From: Linnemannia hyalina
Taxonomy: Eukaryota; Mortierellomycota; Mortierellomycetes; Mortierellales; Mortierellaceae
NCBI GenBank assembly: GCA_019671135.1
Contig: JAHRHY010000006.1
Location: 2,108,001-2,172,000, forward strand
Direction of reading: 5' to 3'
DNA: 64,000 nucleotides
Numbering within the stretch: position 1 is the stretch's first letter; each line of letters opens with the position of its first letter. The position numbers and the translations under genes are program-made. This document shows, piece after piece, positions 10,257-23,398 of this stretch. The notes below the pieces were generated by a model. The model did not search any database and had not been told where the DNA came from. It saw only the letters and a program-made list of their open reading frames with translations.

Positions 10257-10821
10257 CTTGTGAGGAGAGTTTGAGAGAGAAAAACACCATAGCGCACGGA
10301 CAGAAGGGCGGACAAGAGACCAAAGACATGAGACACGGGTGAGCGATTTTCAGCGGTAATGAGAGGGAGAGATGAAGGAGATACGATCAGAAAGAATACC
10401 AGTCCATCAGGTGACAAAAAAAATCGAGCGCCATCGGGCTTCACATTTATCAGTTTTGCCAGACCCTTTGTATCTTCTCCTTTGCACTTGCACCACCTCC
10501 ACCTACCTAAACGTGACCCTAGTGAGTATCCCAACGCCATCAAAAAAACACGACGAGCTCGTCTTTGTCTCCAGCAAAGAAACATCAGTCATCTACAACG
10601 ACACTCGACTTCTCAACGAACAACCACTTGGACTTGGCAAAGGACTGACTTCAACGACACCCATTCATAATCACAACAACAATGGACGCGCCTCGCTGAT
10701 GGGGCGCTGTTGACAGGCTTCACGGTCATTACCACCAACTATCACTTCGAAGAGACAACAGCTGTTGACATATCTCCTTGTTTGTCGTTGTAGACCACTC
10801 AACTCTAATACACAAGCAGCC

Positions 10822-12120
10822 ATGACGTCGTCTTCCGAGATTCATGTTCAAGAAGTCCTCAACAACCTGGTAAACAAGCCAAAATAATATTTGTTAAGGT
10901 CACTTTGCATCCATCAATGTGGGAGCCAATTGATACTCGGTATATTCACCACGTTCTTCAATACCCATCGGACAAACAATATAGTCAAACACGATAAAGC
11001 GGGATGCCGAGATCGTTGACGGGTCGTCATTTACAGCAGCCATTGCCCAGCAGGATGCAACGGCTCTTCCCACATCACTCGCCTCAGAGCTTCCAGTGAC
11101 CCTCTCCACAGATATTTCCTCAGTGCTCGTATCGGAGCTCCCAGCAGCACTCCCAGTTGCCGTTGCAACATCCATCCCTCCTCAGGAACAGCATCAGATC
11201 GGTCAGGAGCAACTCGAGCGTATCGCACAACAACATCAGCAGGAACAGGCACAGCTGGCACAGGCACAGGCACAGGCTGAACAGGATGCTCAGGTGCAAG
11301 CTCAGGTTCAGGCGGTGCAGGCCCATGTCCAGGCTCATGTCCAGGCACAAGTCGCACAGGCAGCACAGGCACAACAGGCACAAGAACAAGCCCAGTCATT
11401 GCAAGAGGCACTCGTCGAAGATAAACATGTTATCCATGTCAACGCATTGGATTCAAACAACAGCAGCACATTGGCCACGGTCCCCATCACATCTGTATCA
11501 AGGTAATAAGAAGAGCATATTTGCAACACTGCTCTTTCGTTTGTTTGACACTTGGACTTATTCACACTCACAAAGGGAGTGACAGAACGATATGGTGATG
11601 AGATGATTTGATTACGTTGGTGGTCTCCTTTGGACTCTTTCCCCCCTGAAAATCAAAGGCCTGCAACTCATTCATTTATTATCATTACCCAAATATTATT
11701 CCTAGTGCTGTGCCACCACCCGCAAAGCCTGCTCCCGGATCTGAAGAATGGCACCGAATTCGCCGCGACAACCACAAGGAGGTCGAGCGTCGTCGCCGAG
11801 AAAACATCAACCACGGCATCAACGACCTGGCAGCCGTGATCCCCAACAGCGACAAGAACAAGGGCGCGATTCTCCGTCAGGCTGTTGAGTATATCCAAAC
11901 GATCCAGGAGGCCCAGGTCAAGATGATGGAGGAGGCCCAGAGTGTCGAGGCGATCAAGTTTGAGCGCGAGCAGGCATTGGTGGCCAAGAACCTGGCGCAG
12001 GCTGAGCTACAGAACCTTCTTGCACAGCATGCAGAACTGAAGCGCAACTATGATGTGTTGCGCAAGGAGGCAGAGGAGGCAGAGGAGACCAAGAAGAAGC
12101 AGCGTCCTGCTGATGATTAG
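10822..12120 (+). CDS. CBF1: CBF1-like bHLH transcription factor
   Basis: Model: join(10822..10869, 11051..11502, 11706..12120), 304 residues, phases close. A short first exon (MTSSSEIHVQEVLNNL) is joined to a Gln/Ala-rich coiled region (QAQAQAEQDAQVQAQV) and then to the bHLH domain: EEWHRIRRDNHKEVERRRRE, INHGINDLAAVIPNSDKNKG, AILRQAVEYIQTIQE. The basic region has the H-x3-E-x3-R pattern (NHKEVERRRR) of factors that bind CACGTG E-boxes. It is followed by a leucine-zipper-like coiled coil and a Lys-rich end. In yeast, Cbf1 binds CACGTG at sulfur-assimilation promoters with Met4 and at centromeres. Here the gene lies divergently next to sulfite oxidase, so a link to sulfur metabolism is tempting but only inferred. 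The choice of acceptor at 11050 versus 11053 for exon 2 is uncertain by one codon. Confidence 0.86.
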
Positions 12121-12682
12121 TCACCGAATAGGGCGCACTTTTACTGGGCTCTGCGAGGATGAATGGCTCGGTACAGAGGATCTATGGACGATCACCATTG
12201 CAGTTTGTTGAAAGAATAAAAAAATGCAAACAGGGAAAAAGGATATTCAGGGAAGTTGTTGTGAAACGAGGGGGTATCAAGACAATACCAAACAAAGCAA
12301 GGAAACAAAAAATGCGATTAGGGGCAGGATGGAATTGAGCCCGCTGGAGAAAGGGTGGCGTCCATTTGTGATTCCTGTTCTTTGATGGATGCGATTGAAC
12401 CGGCCGATTTTTGATTGCACTTTACCCAAAGGTGTATGTATATGCCCTTTTCTTCCCTTTCTTCCCTTTTCCTCCCTTTTCTTCCCTTTGTTCCCTTTCT
12501 TCCCTTTACACCTTTTCCCTTTTCTCCGCCTTGGACCCTCTCACTCCCTGTCCTCACCCCCCATCCTCTTCCTGAAATACTCAATCACCACCAACAACGG
12601 AATCCTTTCATTCCCCTCTCTCCTAAAAGCCCATAGACTTTGACATCGTGAGCAAACACTCTTGCTCAAAAACAGAGTCAGC
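12121..12682. other. Intergenic, pyrimidine-rich
   Basis: 3' UTR of the CBF1-like gene, then a run of CCCTTTTCTTCCC-type tracts from about 12450 to 12540 leading into the start at 12683. This looks like the CT-rich promoter or leader of the mannosyltransferase gene. No gene seen. Confidence 0.6.
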
Positions 12683-14703
12683 ATGATCCTACCAAGGTCA
12701 CCGTTCGTCAAGCTGATGCTTGCAGTCTTTGTCGTCCTTGCCATCACAGCTTACACTCTCAGTGGCCGGCCATCGTTCGACAAGGACTACTGGAGCTTTA
12801 GACAGCAACAGGAAGCAGAGAAGGATTACAAGTCGAGACAACAGCACCAGCAGGAGCAGTATCAGCAAGAACAGGAACACCCTCGTTTCCCTGCTGAAGG
12901 GAGCAAAGAGCGGGTGCCTTTGAGCACATTCAAGGTACATAATATCAACCGTTCGACGAGTGCCTTTTGATGCTGGCAGCAACGGGTGTACTGGGCTGAG
13001 GACATAAAGCTGGTCTCACTCCAAAAAATAATTAATGTTGATGATTATTGATACTCGGCGTTGTAGGTCCCTGAGTCGCTTCACCTCACCCACGATGTCG
13101 CCATCCCTCACAGCATCCCACCCTGGACAAAAGCCGACACGGACATGCTCGACACCAGCATTGGATACACCCTCAAGACCGATATGCTTCGTCAGGAATA
13201 CCGCAAAAACGAGGATCTCTCCAAGCACCCCGAGCGACTCAACTTTGCTGAACTCTCTCGCGCTGAGCGGGTCTACAAGGCTCTCTGGAACCATGTCTAC
13301 CCCATCTACCAATCCCTCAAGGGCAGCGATAAGGATCGCGAGAGCCAATTGATCGCATTGTCAAAGACAAGACCCGAGGTCGATTTCTTCTTGGGTCTCG
13401 AGAGGCGCCTCTACCCTTGGTTGCATTATGGTCGTCGCACTTCGTTCTCGCTTCATGGAACCTACAAAGGCAGAGGATTGGTCTTTTGTGCGGGCAACAA
13501 CCAGTTCGAGTTTGTGGTGACGGCTATTCAGGCGATCAGGAACCGACTCCAGTCCAAGCTGCCCATTCAAATCTTCCATATGGGCGAGGAAGACCTCTCC
13601 AAGCCTCGCCAGCAGTACTTGAAGGACATGGCTGCAGGAATCGAGGTCATTAATGTGGCCGACATCTTGGACAATGACTCCATGAAGCTTGGTGGATGGG
13701 CCATCAAACCCTTTGCCATGCTTGCCTCCAACTTTGAGGAAGTCATGTTTGTCGATGCTGATGCCTACTTCTTACAGGTACGATACATAAACACACATGA
13801 AGGTCTTACTTGGGCTATCACACTCATGGAATGGAACTAACTGGTATCTCTTTTTTTTTCTTCTTCTTTGGTACATAGGATCCTGAGGTGTTGTATGATG
13901 ATCCAGGATATATGGCAACTGGCGCATTGTTCTTTTTCGACAGGACCTTGTTCCCTGACTGGACAAAAGGATCGGACTGGCTCAAGTCGATTCTCCCCAT
14001 CATGTCGAGCTTCCCGCCTAAGTCTCGCATGTTCAACTTGTTAACCGCACACGAACAAGAGTCAGGCGTCGTCCTTATCAACAAAAAGACGCGGTTCCTC
14101 GGCCTGTTGGGAACCTGCAAGATGAACGGCAAGTGGGAGCGTGACTTGGTCACTTACAAGGTCTTCCATGGCGACAAGGAGACATTCTGGACAGGATTTG
14201 AGATGGTCCAGGAGCCCTACGCGTTCATGCGCAACTATGGTGGTGTGATTGGAGAGCTGCGACCGGATAATGACAAGGCCGTCTGTGGAGCACAGCTGCA
14301 CGAGGACCATAAAGGAAACCCGCTCTGGTGGAACGGTGGGCTGTACCGCAACAAGAACGCGGGCGTGAACCGGTACCTGACGTTTGATTACTGGATGACG
14401 GGAGGCGGACATCAAAAGCACCGGGAGAGATATACACGCGACAGGGAGACGATGATCCAGGTGTTGTTGGAAGCGGGGGTCGAGAACAGCGATGCGTTGC
14501 AGTTAGAGCCAATGGATGCGGCATGGGATTTTGGAGAGAGTTGTTTGAGTGGTGCGAAGGTGAATGTCTTGACGCAGCGGGAGAAGGTACTGGCGAATGG
14601 GTATGTGAAGATTGACGAGATTGCGCGTGAGGACGGACAAACGTTCCATAACGGCGGCACTGTCGATCCTCGCACCCATGACTGGGACGCTGCCACCGCG
14701 TAG
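12683..14703 (+). CDS. MNN1-type alpha-mannosyltransferase, Golgi type II membrane protein
   Basis: Model: join(12683..12934, 13067..13777, 13879..14703), 595 residues, three exons with phase-0 introns. The N-terminus has a short cytosolic head and a signal anchor (about residues 9-30: FVKLMLAVFVVLAITAY), then a Gln/Glu-rich stem. The luminal part matches the Mnn1/putative mannosyltransferase family: SLHGTYKGRGLVFCAGNNQF, VVTAIQAIRNRLQSKLPIQI, YLKDMAAGIEVINVADIL, then GGWAIKPFAMLASNFEEVMF with the metal-binding DxD in FVDADAYFLQ, and DDPGYMATGALFFFDRTLF. The family adds mannose from GDP-mannose to N- or O-linked glycans for the cell wall. The exact linkage cannot be told from sequence. Start choice: the ATG at 12683 gives the ideal short cytosolic head. 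Confidence 0.9.
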
Positions 14704-15403
14704 GGAAGCAGTTAAAAAAGGATAGACAAGGGAGCATTATCAAATATATTTAATTGTCGTTTTAGACAAAGAAAGAACGTGCCAAGATTCGAACGATCTG
14801 GTCCGTCTCGTCGAAGCAATATTGGGCGTGAGGGGTGGTGAAGGGGGGGGGGGGGTGTTTCTCTTGATCGACCCCTATTTTATATTTTTGCATGGATCAT
14901 GAAGGATAAAGGAAAGGAAGGAAAGGAAGGAAAGGGAGGGGTACTAGTTCCTGGATAGAACAGAAAAAGGGGACCGTATGACCGACTGGTGGTCGGAAGA
15001 ATAGAAAGGAGAAAATGTGACATGCATGTCTACTCCAATGTCCATTTGCTGATACTTCTTTAGCCACAGTAGCACTTCCCTTCCTTCCCCTACTTCCCTT
15101 CCTTCCGTGTTTTCTCTTTTCTCTTTTCTTCTCTCTGTTAATCTTGTCCCCTTTCGCCCTTACAACCACCACTACCATCCCTAACGGCAACTCCCTTCCT
15201 TCCCTTGCCTTGCCCCAGTACCAACACTTTCAATACTTGACTGCCCCTTCCTTCTTCACACCTTATCCCTTAATCAGCAGTCCGCCTCTTGAACGCCCCT
15301 TTTCGCTTTGTGCCACTTCCTTCCACTCCTTGTCACTTCTCTCTCTCTTTCTCTTTATCCTTTTCTCCTTCACCACCACTAATAATCAAACAAACATCGA
15401 ACG
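14704..15403. other. Intergenic, CCTTCC-rich
   Basis: Contains the 3' UTR of the mannosyltransferase gene, a G10 homopolymer near 14846, GGAAA tracts near 14910-14935 and CT-rich DNA before the Kelch gene. No gene seen. Confidence 0.6.
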
Positions 15404-18045
15404 ATGAAACGACCTCGTCTGGCACGGAGTAAACCAACAATCATCCTCTATCTCGCCTTCTCCTTCTCGATATCATCACCTTCGTCTTCGTCGTCTCTGG
15501 TCGATGCTATTGTCATCCCGCCTGCTCGCTGGGGCCATGTCTCGGTACGCAAACCAAGCAAGTCTAAATCAACACACATATCAACTCCTCTCATCCCTTT
15601 GCTAACATATACTATTGCTTGGCGAACTCCTTCGTACTCTTTTGCTTCTTAATAGGTACTGTGCGGCAACCAGTTATACATTCAGGGCGGACACACAGGA
15701 GTCAACCCTATGACAGCACCAATAGGATCAGATCTCTACTCACTCGACGTATCAGCGGCCTTCAATTCATTTACTGTTCCCTGGGCGCAGCTCACTCCTG
15801 GACCCTACGCTTCCTACCACGCCGCTGGCCTGCTCGGTCCCACCAACAACCTCTTCGCCATCTTTGGTGGCAATACTTCCTTCTCATCCTCACCATCTTC
15901 CAACAGCAACTCACTCAACTTGTACGACACCGTATCGGGAACATGGGCTGTCTCCCCGCTTCAGGACCCTCCGAGGAGAGAACAGGCTGCAGCAGTTTCA
16001 CGGCTGGGCGATGGCATAATGTACGTCATAGGTGGCATGGTCCTGTCACCCGATCTGAATACAGAGTCTGCTACAGCCGAACTTTGGTCCATAGGGGGGT
16101 ACATCACTCTTCCGACAAATACAACAAACTCGACTTCTCCCGAACCACCAAAGACAACACAACCTCCAGGACTCACCCCACAGACTGTAGGATGGCAGAA
16201 GCTCGCAAGTCCGAGTTCGCCCTCTGGCTCAGACCGAGCTTTCCACACCGCGACGATCATCCGGTCCAATGGACTGATTGTCTTAATTGGTGGGGTCTCT
16301 GGAGGAGCGCTGGTGCCCATGTCAGAAATCGCTGTTTATGATACTGCCGCGGGCACTTGGTCAGTACAGACTGCTACGGGGGCCACACCACCCTTGCGAA
16401 GGAATCATGTTGCTGTCGCAAGTAAGTCTCTCTCTCCTTTTAGTTGAAAGCGGTTATTCTCTTTCCCCTCCTTTTTTTTCCCTCCATGCATGCGCCTCCC
16501 TTGTTGTTTCTGACAATGCACACCTTTGCGCCATTTTTTCTTCTCCCTCCCTTTTGATAGCCAACACTGGACAGATCTACGTGCACGGCGGGACGGACCT
16601 TGGCGCAACAACTTTCTTTGCGGACTTGGCCATTCTAGGTAAACCATAATATTTTTTTGCGTTTTGTCTTTCCACTGACGTAGATTTACAGCGGCCGGAA
16701 TGTCTTTCCTTTCTTTCTCACACTTTTTTTGCGTTATGCAACAAAATAGACACAACTTCTTGGTCATGGAGTCAACCGGCGATGGACGGGAACGCACCTA
16801 CAGGACGATATTCTCACGCTGCTACCATGGTCGGATCCAACATCATCATGACATTTGGTGCGTACTATGTCTGGAACATGGATACCGAAAGATGTGCCTT
16901 TTTGTGGAGACAAGACACTAACGACAAGAAATGAACGCGCCTTTCCTTTGTATGTATTAGGATTGTCGGCAGGAGGATCGAGCAACAATATTTTCATTCT
17001 AGACACAACGACAAACGCGTGGGTGACATCTTACACACCCAACGCGCTCGCTCAAACTTCTACAAAACCAGAAGACTGGCCTGGATATAAACCACCTCCA
17101 GTGCTCCCATCACCATCACCAAAACCTGGTGACCCTCTACCAGCAAACCCGGACATTGGAAGAAGTAGAGTAGGAGTAGATGTTGCAGCTATCGTTGGCG
17201 GACTTATCGCTGCTGCGGCTCTTGCAGCAGTGTTGGTCGTGGCAGTACGGAGGCACCGTCGACATAAGATCCAGAATTCGCAGCACAAGGCGACGGCACT
17301 TTATGCAAGCGATTATTCGTACACCAGGAACTCCCATCTCGAAGAAGATGCATACCGGCCTACAGGAATGGCATTCAACTCTGCACCGCTCTCGTTTGGT
17401 CAGAGGGTGGGACAGGCGTTGGGCGGGATCGCATTCTGGCGCAGAAGTGGTGATAGGCGAGGACGATCTGCCAATGCATCGTATTCTCAGAGACTGGGCG
17501 ATCGTGATGAGGATGATGGAGGGATGAGAGGACTACAGACAGGGCCTTATCCGTCAGATCAAGAAATCTTTATGGATGCCGTTCACCGCGCGCGGTCGAG
17601 GGCGGGTCATTTATCGCCATTGTTTACACCTCTTCAGCAACCGATTTCGCAGAGTCCCCCGATTTCTCCTCGGTCACCTCGATCGTCTGCAGGATTCTCG
17701 TACGCTAATGTCGGTGTTGGGGGGAGTGCCGGTTCAGGTCCAGGAGTTCATTATTCGGGACCTGGGGTGACACTGACAGATGTGCATATCCCGATTTTGA
17801 ATCGTGACGGAGAGGAGGTGCCGCATGGTCGCGCGTATTCGGATGGGTTTGAGAACGCGATGCAGGAGATGGATATTCAAATGTTGGCGGTGCCGCGTGG
17901 ACGTCTTTACGTGGTGAATCCTTCAGATGAGACGCTTACACAGGACTTTGACTATGATCCCAATCAAGGTCCAGGTCAAGGCCATGACAATCAAGGTGGC
18001 GAGGATCCGTATCGACAGTTTGATTCTCAGGCACCGAAGCCCTGA
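15404..18045 (+). CDS. Kelch-repeat single-pass membrane protein
   Basis: Model: join(15404..15544, 15656..16421, 16561..16638, 16750..16857, 16961..18045), 725 residues, phases close. An N-terminal hydrophobic segment (IILYLAFSFSIS) acts as a signal peptide. Kelch motifs then form a probable beta-propeller: ARWGHVSVLCGNQLYIQGGH, LFAIFGGNTSF, DGIMYVIGGM, RAFHTATIIRSNGLIVLIGG, RRNHVAVA-TNTGQIYVHGGT, GRYSHAATMVGSNIIMTFG. A Pro-rich spacer and one transmembrane helix (VAAIVGGLIAAAALAAVLVV) follow. A basic stop-transfer (RRHRRHK) and a cytosolic tail of ~240 residues rich in Ser, Gly and Pro complete the protein. This architecture (extracellular Kelch propeller, one helix, long tail) is common in Mortierella-type fungi. 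The ligand is unknown; a wall or adhesion sensor role is a guess. Confidence 0.87.
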
Positions 18046-18453
18046 GTGGGCTTTCAAAAAACCCTTGCCATGGAATAAAAAAAATATGAAAAAAAAAAAG
18101 AAGTACAAATCGGTATGGAGAGTAGGGAGGTAGGGTGAGTGACCAGATGAGCGAATTAAGGGTCACAGCAGCAGGTCATCCAACGAACGAGCTCTCATAC
18201 TTTTTCTTTGTAACAGTTGCAAGTCCAAAGGGATGAGCACGCTTTTTTTTTTTTTTTTTTTTTTCTCTTCACGCTTGCTCGTTTTTATTCTTTCCTTTGC
18301 GCCACCCTTTTCTTCCTACCGGCTGCCCTTCCCTTCCCTTCTTCACTCTCATTCAAAGGACGACTCACGACACACTCCCAAAGGGCGACATCACTCCCTT
18401 TCCTTCCCTCTTCCTTCCCTTCCTCCCTCCTTCCCTCCTCTCACACAGTCACA
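18046..18453. other. Intergenic with poly-T and CT-rich leader
   Basis: 3' UTR of the Kelch gene, a T22 run at 18243-18264 and a CCCTTCC-rich stretch before the ATG at 18454. No gene seen. Confidence 0.6.
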
Positions 18454-21400
18454 ATGGAGAAGGGCCGACTGAAGCACCGCCAGGGACTCGAGCCAACTCA
18501 GGTATGAACAAACCGACAACTGCTTCCACTGTGAGCATGCTCATTGTCGGCTCAACTTGCACCCATGGGGACAGACACATACAACCCTGCAGCAGGTTTC
18601 ACTCTTGATGCCAAGGCAAAACGGACGACGACATACTTGGAAGCAATAGAACTCGGACAGTTGTTGTGTGTGGAGTCAAGTTCATATTCTACTTGACCCA
18701 AGGAGTCAAACAATAAAATGAAGCTTCATTGCTGAATGACATAGCCTCTCACTATGCATCTCTTACTAGACGAAGGCAGACGATTAACTCCTTCTCTTTA
18801 CTTGTTCACGCCTTCTTTTCATTCCATCACTCCTCTATGTGTTTTTAGAGACGTGTCAGACATATTCAGACAATACAGGCCAGGAACCTTACCTTCAGTC
18901 CAAACGCCAACCAGCGGACCCTAGCCTCAGCCCTTTTCGTCCATCCGACACCACAGTATCCACATCAGCAAGGCAACAGCAATTACAATACTGCCTATAG
19001 CACCACTGGAAGCAACTACAACTACAACACCACTGGAAGTACCTACAGCTATAATCCCCATCAACAACAGCTTCAGCACCAAAATACCAGTCGATCCATA
19101 ACGCCATCGGTGGAGTTGCGCTCAGGGACGTCCTCGCCCACCAAGAGCAGTAGTTACTTTCGGTCACCATGGAAGAGTTATTCAACGGGTATCCAAAAGA
19201 TCCGTGGGCCAGGATCAGATGCAGGATCGGTATCGGCGGCGTCCGAGTCTGGGCGAACAGGGGGTGCATCATCGGTCATCAAGGAACCCATTGCTCGGTT
19301 GTCAGCAGGACTGAAGGCGACGGTCTTTAGCGCGGGGACTTCTTATGAATCGCTGTCAGGGTATGCTTCTGAATCGGGATCGGGATCTGTCAATGGACAA
19401 TTTGGAGGAGCAGGAAATATTGGTGGCGTGTCCAAGGCGAAATCCAACGGCAGGGTCTCTGCAGACTTTTCAAACCAACAGCGACAGCAACATTTGCAAG
19501 CACGCTACCAACAACTACCGCCGCATCAGCAACAGCAGTTGGAGGAAGGGGGATACTCGCGCTCGTTCAACGATTCTCTTTCGGCGCCATCGCTATTGAC
19601 TGCTCGAGACCGTCGACCGTCACCGATTCAGGATGTCACGTTGCGTAACGCCAAGGATGAGCGGGAAGATAACAGCAGTTCTACGCCTTCAACGGTAACG
19701 GATGCTGATTCAGAATTGAATAGTAGGCTGCCGGCGTTTTTATCAGGATCGAAAAGGAAATCGGGCCCCATCTTATTGAACACCTACTTCACACTTCACG
19801 ACCCTAACAATGGTAATCCGATCAGATGCTGCTTTCATTTGAAGGGATACCTATTGAAATGGATAACTTCATGGCGCATTTTACTGACGATACAAAACAA
19901 CTGCACCTTTTCTTTACATTAGACGAAGTCATCTATACCAGTGATACCGTGTTGAGTTCCAATGTAGGTTGCATCTGCAGAAAAACGCTGTTGATTGATA
20001 ATTATTTGGGAGATAATTCGCATTAAGATCTGACTGTAATGTCCTCATTTTCAATTGTGAATATAGAATCCCAGATACAGTCCATTAGAGGAGCATGGAT
20101 TTCTGGACCCTTCAAAACGCAGGATCTGCAGCATCGTTGTTCGGATATGGGCAAGCTATCGCGACTCGGACTATTGTCTTCTTTTGGAGTGGAAGGTGGA
20201 GCTTTGCTGCTTGAGGTACATTGGAAAGGAGCTTCGGGACTTGCCGTCAGGACTACCCAACAACATGATTCTCTTTGAGTTTGAGAGTGGGTACTATACA
20301 GCAGCAGACGAGGATGAACCCACGGAGCATCCACATACACATTCGCTGGAACCGGTTGCAACAATACCTGGTGGAGGTGGAGGAGTGAGTCGTTCGTATA
20401 CTTACGAGACGGTGATGAGGCTGAATAATTTGCACGAGTGTATAGCAGACACCAAAAAGTCGAGGGACGAAATTAAGCACAGTATCGAGTCTGCCATGAA
20501 CAAGGAGAACGCGCCCATGATCTTGGTATGTATCAGGACAATGGGTCGAGCTTTGGACTACGGCTGCAGATATTAGACCAGGAATTGACCGACAGGATTT
20601 CATTTCTTTTTGACTATTGACCGTGTAGCAAAAACGACGCGGAGAATACACGGAACGGCTTTGGCACCTTCAGCGACAAGTTGGGCATGAATTGAATGTC
20701 CTGGAAGAAGGTGCGTTGTTTGTGCTATTACATTTCATCGCGAGACCAGTTTCGTGACCAGACACAAGACGAATTAGGAGCTAACTCGAATTCATTTTTC
20801 TGCTTACTTTTATTCGCAGCCCAGGATAGAGCGGAGGCATTACGGCGAGAGCACGCTGCACGGAGGAAGGCTCTAGAGGATTCTCGGGAACGCGGACAAA
20901 CACAGGAGATGTACCTGGAGGAGAACATTCTCAACCTCACCAAGAACAAGGAGAGTCTTTTCCATGTTCTGAAAGAGTACTCTTCCAAGCGCACCGAGCT
21001 CATTGCAACACTTTTCACAATATTCCCGATCACTGAGGTTCGTCTTTTTTATTTTACTACTGTTTCGACGTTCAGTGGCAATTGGCGAGTTTTCTGACTA
21101 CTCACCAGACAATACTCTTTTTGCAATGGTCTCAATTAGTCTGAAAACGATCCCAATCTGCTGATGATTTGTAAAGTGCCGTTGCCAAACTCGGTTTACA
21201 ATGGTATGTCAGGCGAGAGCGATCATGGATTTTTATGCGGAGCAAATGTATTCTCTGACTGACCCTTTCATAATCCTGATATATTGAATAGGCATGGATG
21301 AGGACCTGGTCTCTATTGCTCTTGGATTTGCATGTCAGCTTGTGGTCATGCTGGCACACTATCTCAACATACCTTTGCGATACCCTTTGACACCAATGGG

Positions 21401-23323
21401 GTCCAGAGCTTTCGTCATTGACCCTGTTTCGCTCCTTGTCGGTCCCAAAGAGTAAGTCCCAATGACACGTATCACCAGGAAGTTGCTCAGCAAAGTCATT
21501 CCAGTGGTTTAACGATGCATAACTTCTTATTCACTCATTAGGTTTCCTCTCTACGGCAAGGGCCAGGATCGTAACCGCTTCGAGTATGGTGTTTTCTTGC
21601 TGAACAAGGACATTGAGCAGGTGAGGATATGAAAATCACGCGTTGTGTTGCTGTTTGGATTTCCGTTAATTGAGTTGGCGCGACGACTAACTATGAAAAC
21701 TTGCATCGATCTACTAGTTGATGAACTCTCAAGGACTTCAATTCATGGACCTGCGTCAAACTCTTCCCAATGTTCGCTACCTGATGGAGACACTTCTCAC
21801 CAAGTCACCAATGTAAGTACCTGTCAGAAAATGTCTTTTTGTCAGATAATGTTTTTATCCCGCAGAAGCTTAACCTTTTGTTTTGCTTGAGTTGTAGACA
21901 ATCGATGCTGTACCGTTCCAAGTTTATGAATCGCAGTAAGCAGGATAGACTGGATCAGGATCGACTCGAAAACTTGTTCACGATATCGGTTGAGCAGCGC
22001 GAGTTTGACTACAACCTGAATTCGAGAAGTCATTCTTCCATGGAAGGTGAAAAGGACCAAGGAACTTCAAGTTCAGGAATGCGGTCGTACGACAAAATTG
22101 GAGGCACACCCAAGATCAATCCTGGCGACCACTCGCTCCTGCAGCGGGAATACGATCCAATTGATGGCGGTTACACGTTGATTTTGGACAGTGCGTCGAC
22201 AATGTCGCCGAGGAGCAGGAAAGAGACTGCGGGGAGCGACATCTCGACGATTGAGCGGAGTGAGCCTCGGAGTACGCCCATGTCCCCCAGAGGCGCACAC
22301 GAGAGGAAACCTAGTGGGCTTCAGCATGGGTACTCTTCAAGTCTGGAACTGAGCAGCAGCAGTGAGGATGAGGGTGGAAGTCATAACGCGGATGAGCCTG
22401 GGTTCTCGGGATGGGCATTTGAGACGGAGGCTGATGCGGATGAGCAACCTCCACCGCTCCCTAAGCGGCCGTCAGTCTTTGTTGCTTCGCCTACCACCAC
22501 CCCACTGACGTCTCCTGTGGAGAGGCAGCGACAGCTTTCGTTTGGTTCAGTGATCAGGCAACCTATAGGTGTGGAAGCGATGCCAGCAGAGCGAATCCAA
22601 AAGTTTGTTCAGGACACGCCGTCTCGTCAATCGCCTGAGCAGCGTGGGAATGCTGATGAGCCTAATATTGTTGGAACTCCTCCACATTCGCCTCGTAGGG
22701 CATCCTCGACCTCGACAACCACGACAACGACGGCCAGTACGGCGAAACCCTCGAACCAGACGAAACTGAGCGTCGTAACAGGTGTTCTTGGACGGGATTT
22801 TAGTACCAAGAATGATATCGAGGACGAGGATGCTATCGGACCATGGAGTGTCTCTCATTCTCCTCCACCACCGACGGTTGTCTCGGCAGCTGTTTCTCCC
22901 CAGGACGTTATTGACTGGAATAGACAGGGCAGGAGGAGGATTAATAGCGACTCGTCGCTTTCACCGCAGCAGCAACAGCAAACATCGAAGGATCCAGTTT
23001 CGGAGAGCAGTGAGCGCACGCTGTATGGTTCGGGGCCAGTTTCAGTAACAACCGAGTCGCTCGTGTTGGAAGAGGAGTCCAGTAGTGAGCATCCTAGTCC
23101 TGGGCTAAGTCAAGCACACAATATCAACAACGCCCGTCGTCGCTCTAGCAACAAGATTGGGATAGACAGCAGTACAAGTACCAGTCGGAGCAGCGACAGC
23201 GAGGTTGGTGTTCGTTCGACGACATTTTCGAAGGATTTGCTTGACAAGAAGCATGAGCAACCACTTTCGTCGGCGCCGCCGACTGTTGTTACGTCCCCAC
23301 GAGCTTTAGAATCTAGTACATAA
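18454..23323 (+). CDS. UVRAG: UVRAG/Vps38-like subunit of PI3-kinase complex II
   Basis: Model with eleven exons: join(18454..18501, 18849..19812, 19923..19963, 20067..20525, 20629..20710, 20820..21037, 21140..21203, 21292..21451, 21542..21620, 21718..21812, 21898..23323), 1211 residues, every phase closing. A Gln/Ser-rich N-terminal third is followed by a C2-like region (LLNTYFTLHD, DEVIYTSDTVLSSNNPRYSP, FLDPSKRRICSIVVRIWASY, LLLEWKVELCCLRYIGKEL, FEFESGYYTA). A coiled coil comes next (QDRAEALRREHAARRKALED), then the UVRAG/Atg14-type BARA-like part (VPLPNSVYNGMDEDLVSIAL, GFACQLVVMLAHYLNIPLRY, GKGQDRNRFEYGVFLLNKDI, FMDLRQTLPNVRYLMETLL). The family joins Vps34, Vps15 and Vps30/Beclin to make PI3P on endosomes. 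The last ~400 residues are Ser/Pro-rich and unlike yeast Vps38. UVRAG is favoured over Atg14 because of the C2 segment and the BARA-like block. Confidence 0.88.
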
Positions 23324-23398
23324 ACCTTCTACACCATCTTTTTTTTTTGCAGGTTGAATTTTTTTTTTTTGGTCTTGTCGTTTCTTGTGGATGTTCTT

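Larger units (their letters stand above)
10127..10821. other. Divergent intergenic region, sulfite oxidase / CBF1-like
   Basis: About 700 bp with no gene of its own. It contains a trinucleotide microsatellite, a minus-strand TATA-like element and a CT-rich stretch before the ATG at 10822. I found no perfect CACGTG. There are partial matches CAGGTGAC (about 10408) and AACGTGACC (about 10510). Confidence 0.6.

Noticed and set aside
10127..10585. N-terminal extension of sulfite oxidase upstream of 10126
   Set aside because: The extension is translated from an AGT microsatellite and a TATA-containing promoter, and has no clear targeting signal or b5 domain.
14770..14830. tRNA-like T-loop (GATTCGAACG) near 14788
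   Set aside because: The flanking bases do not form the T-arm or acceptor stem and no anticodon arm is present.
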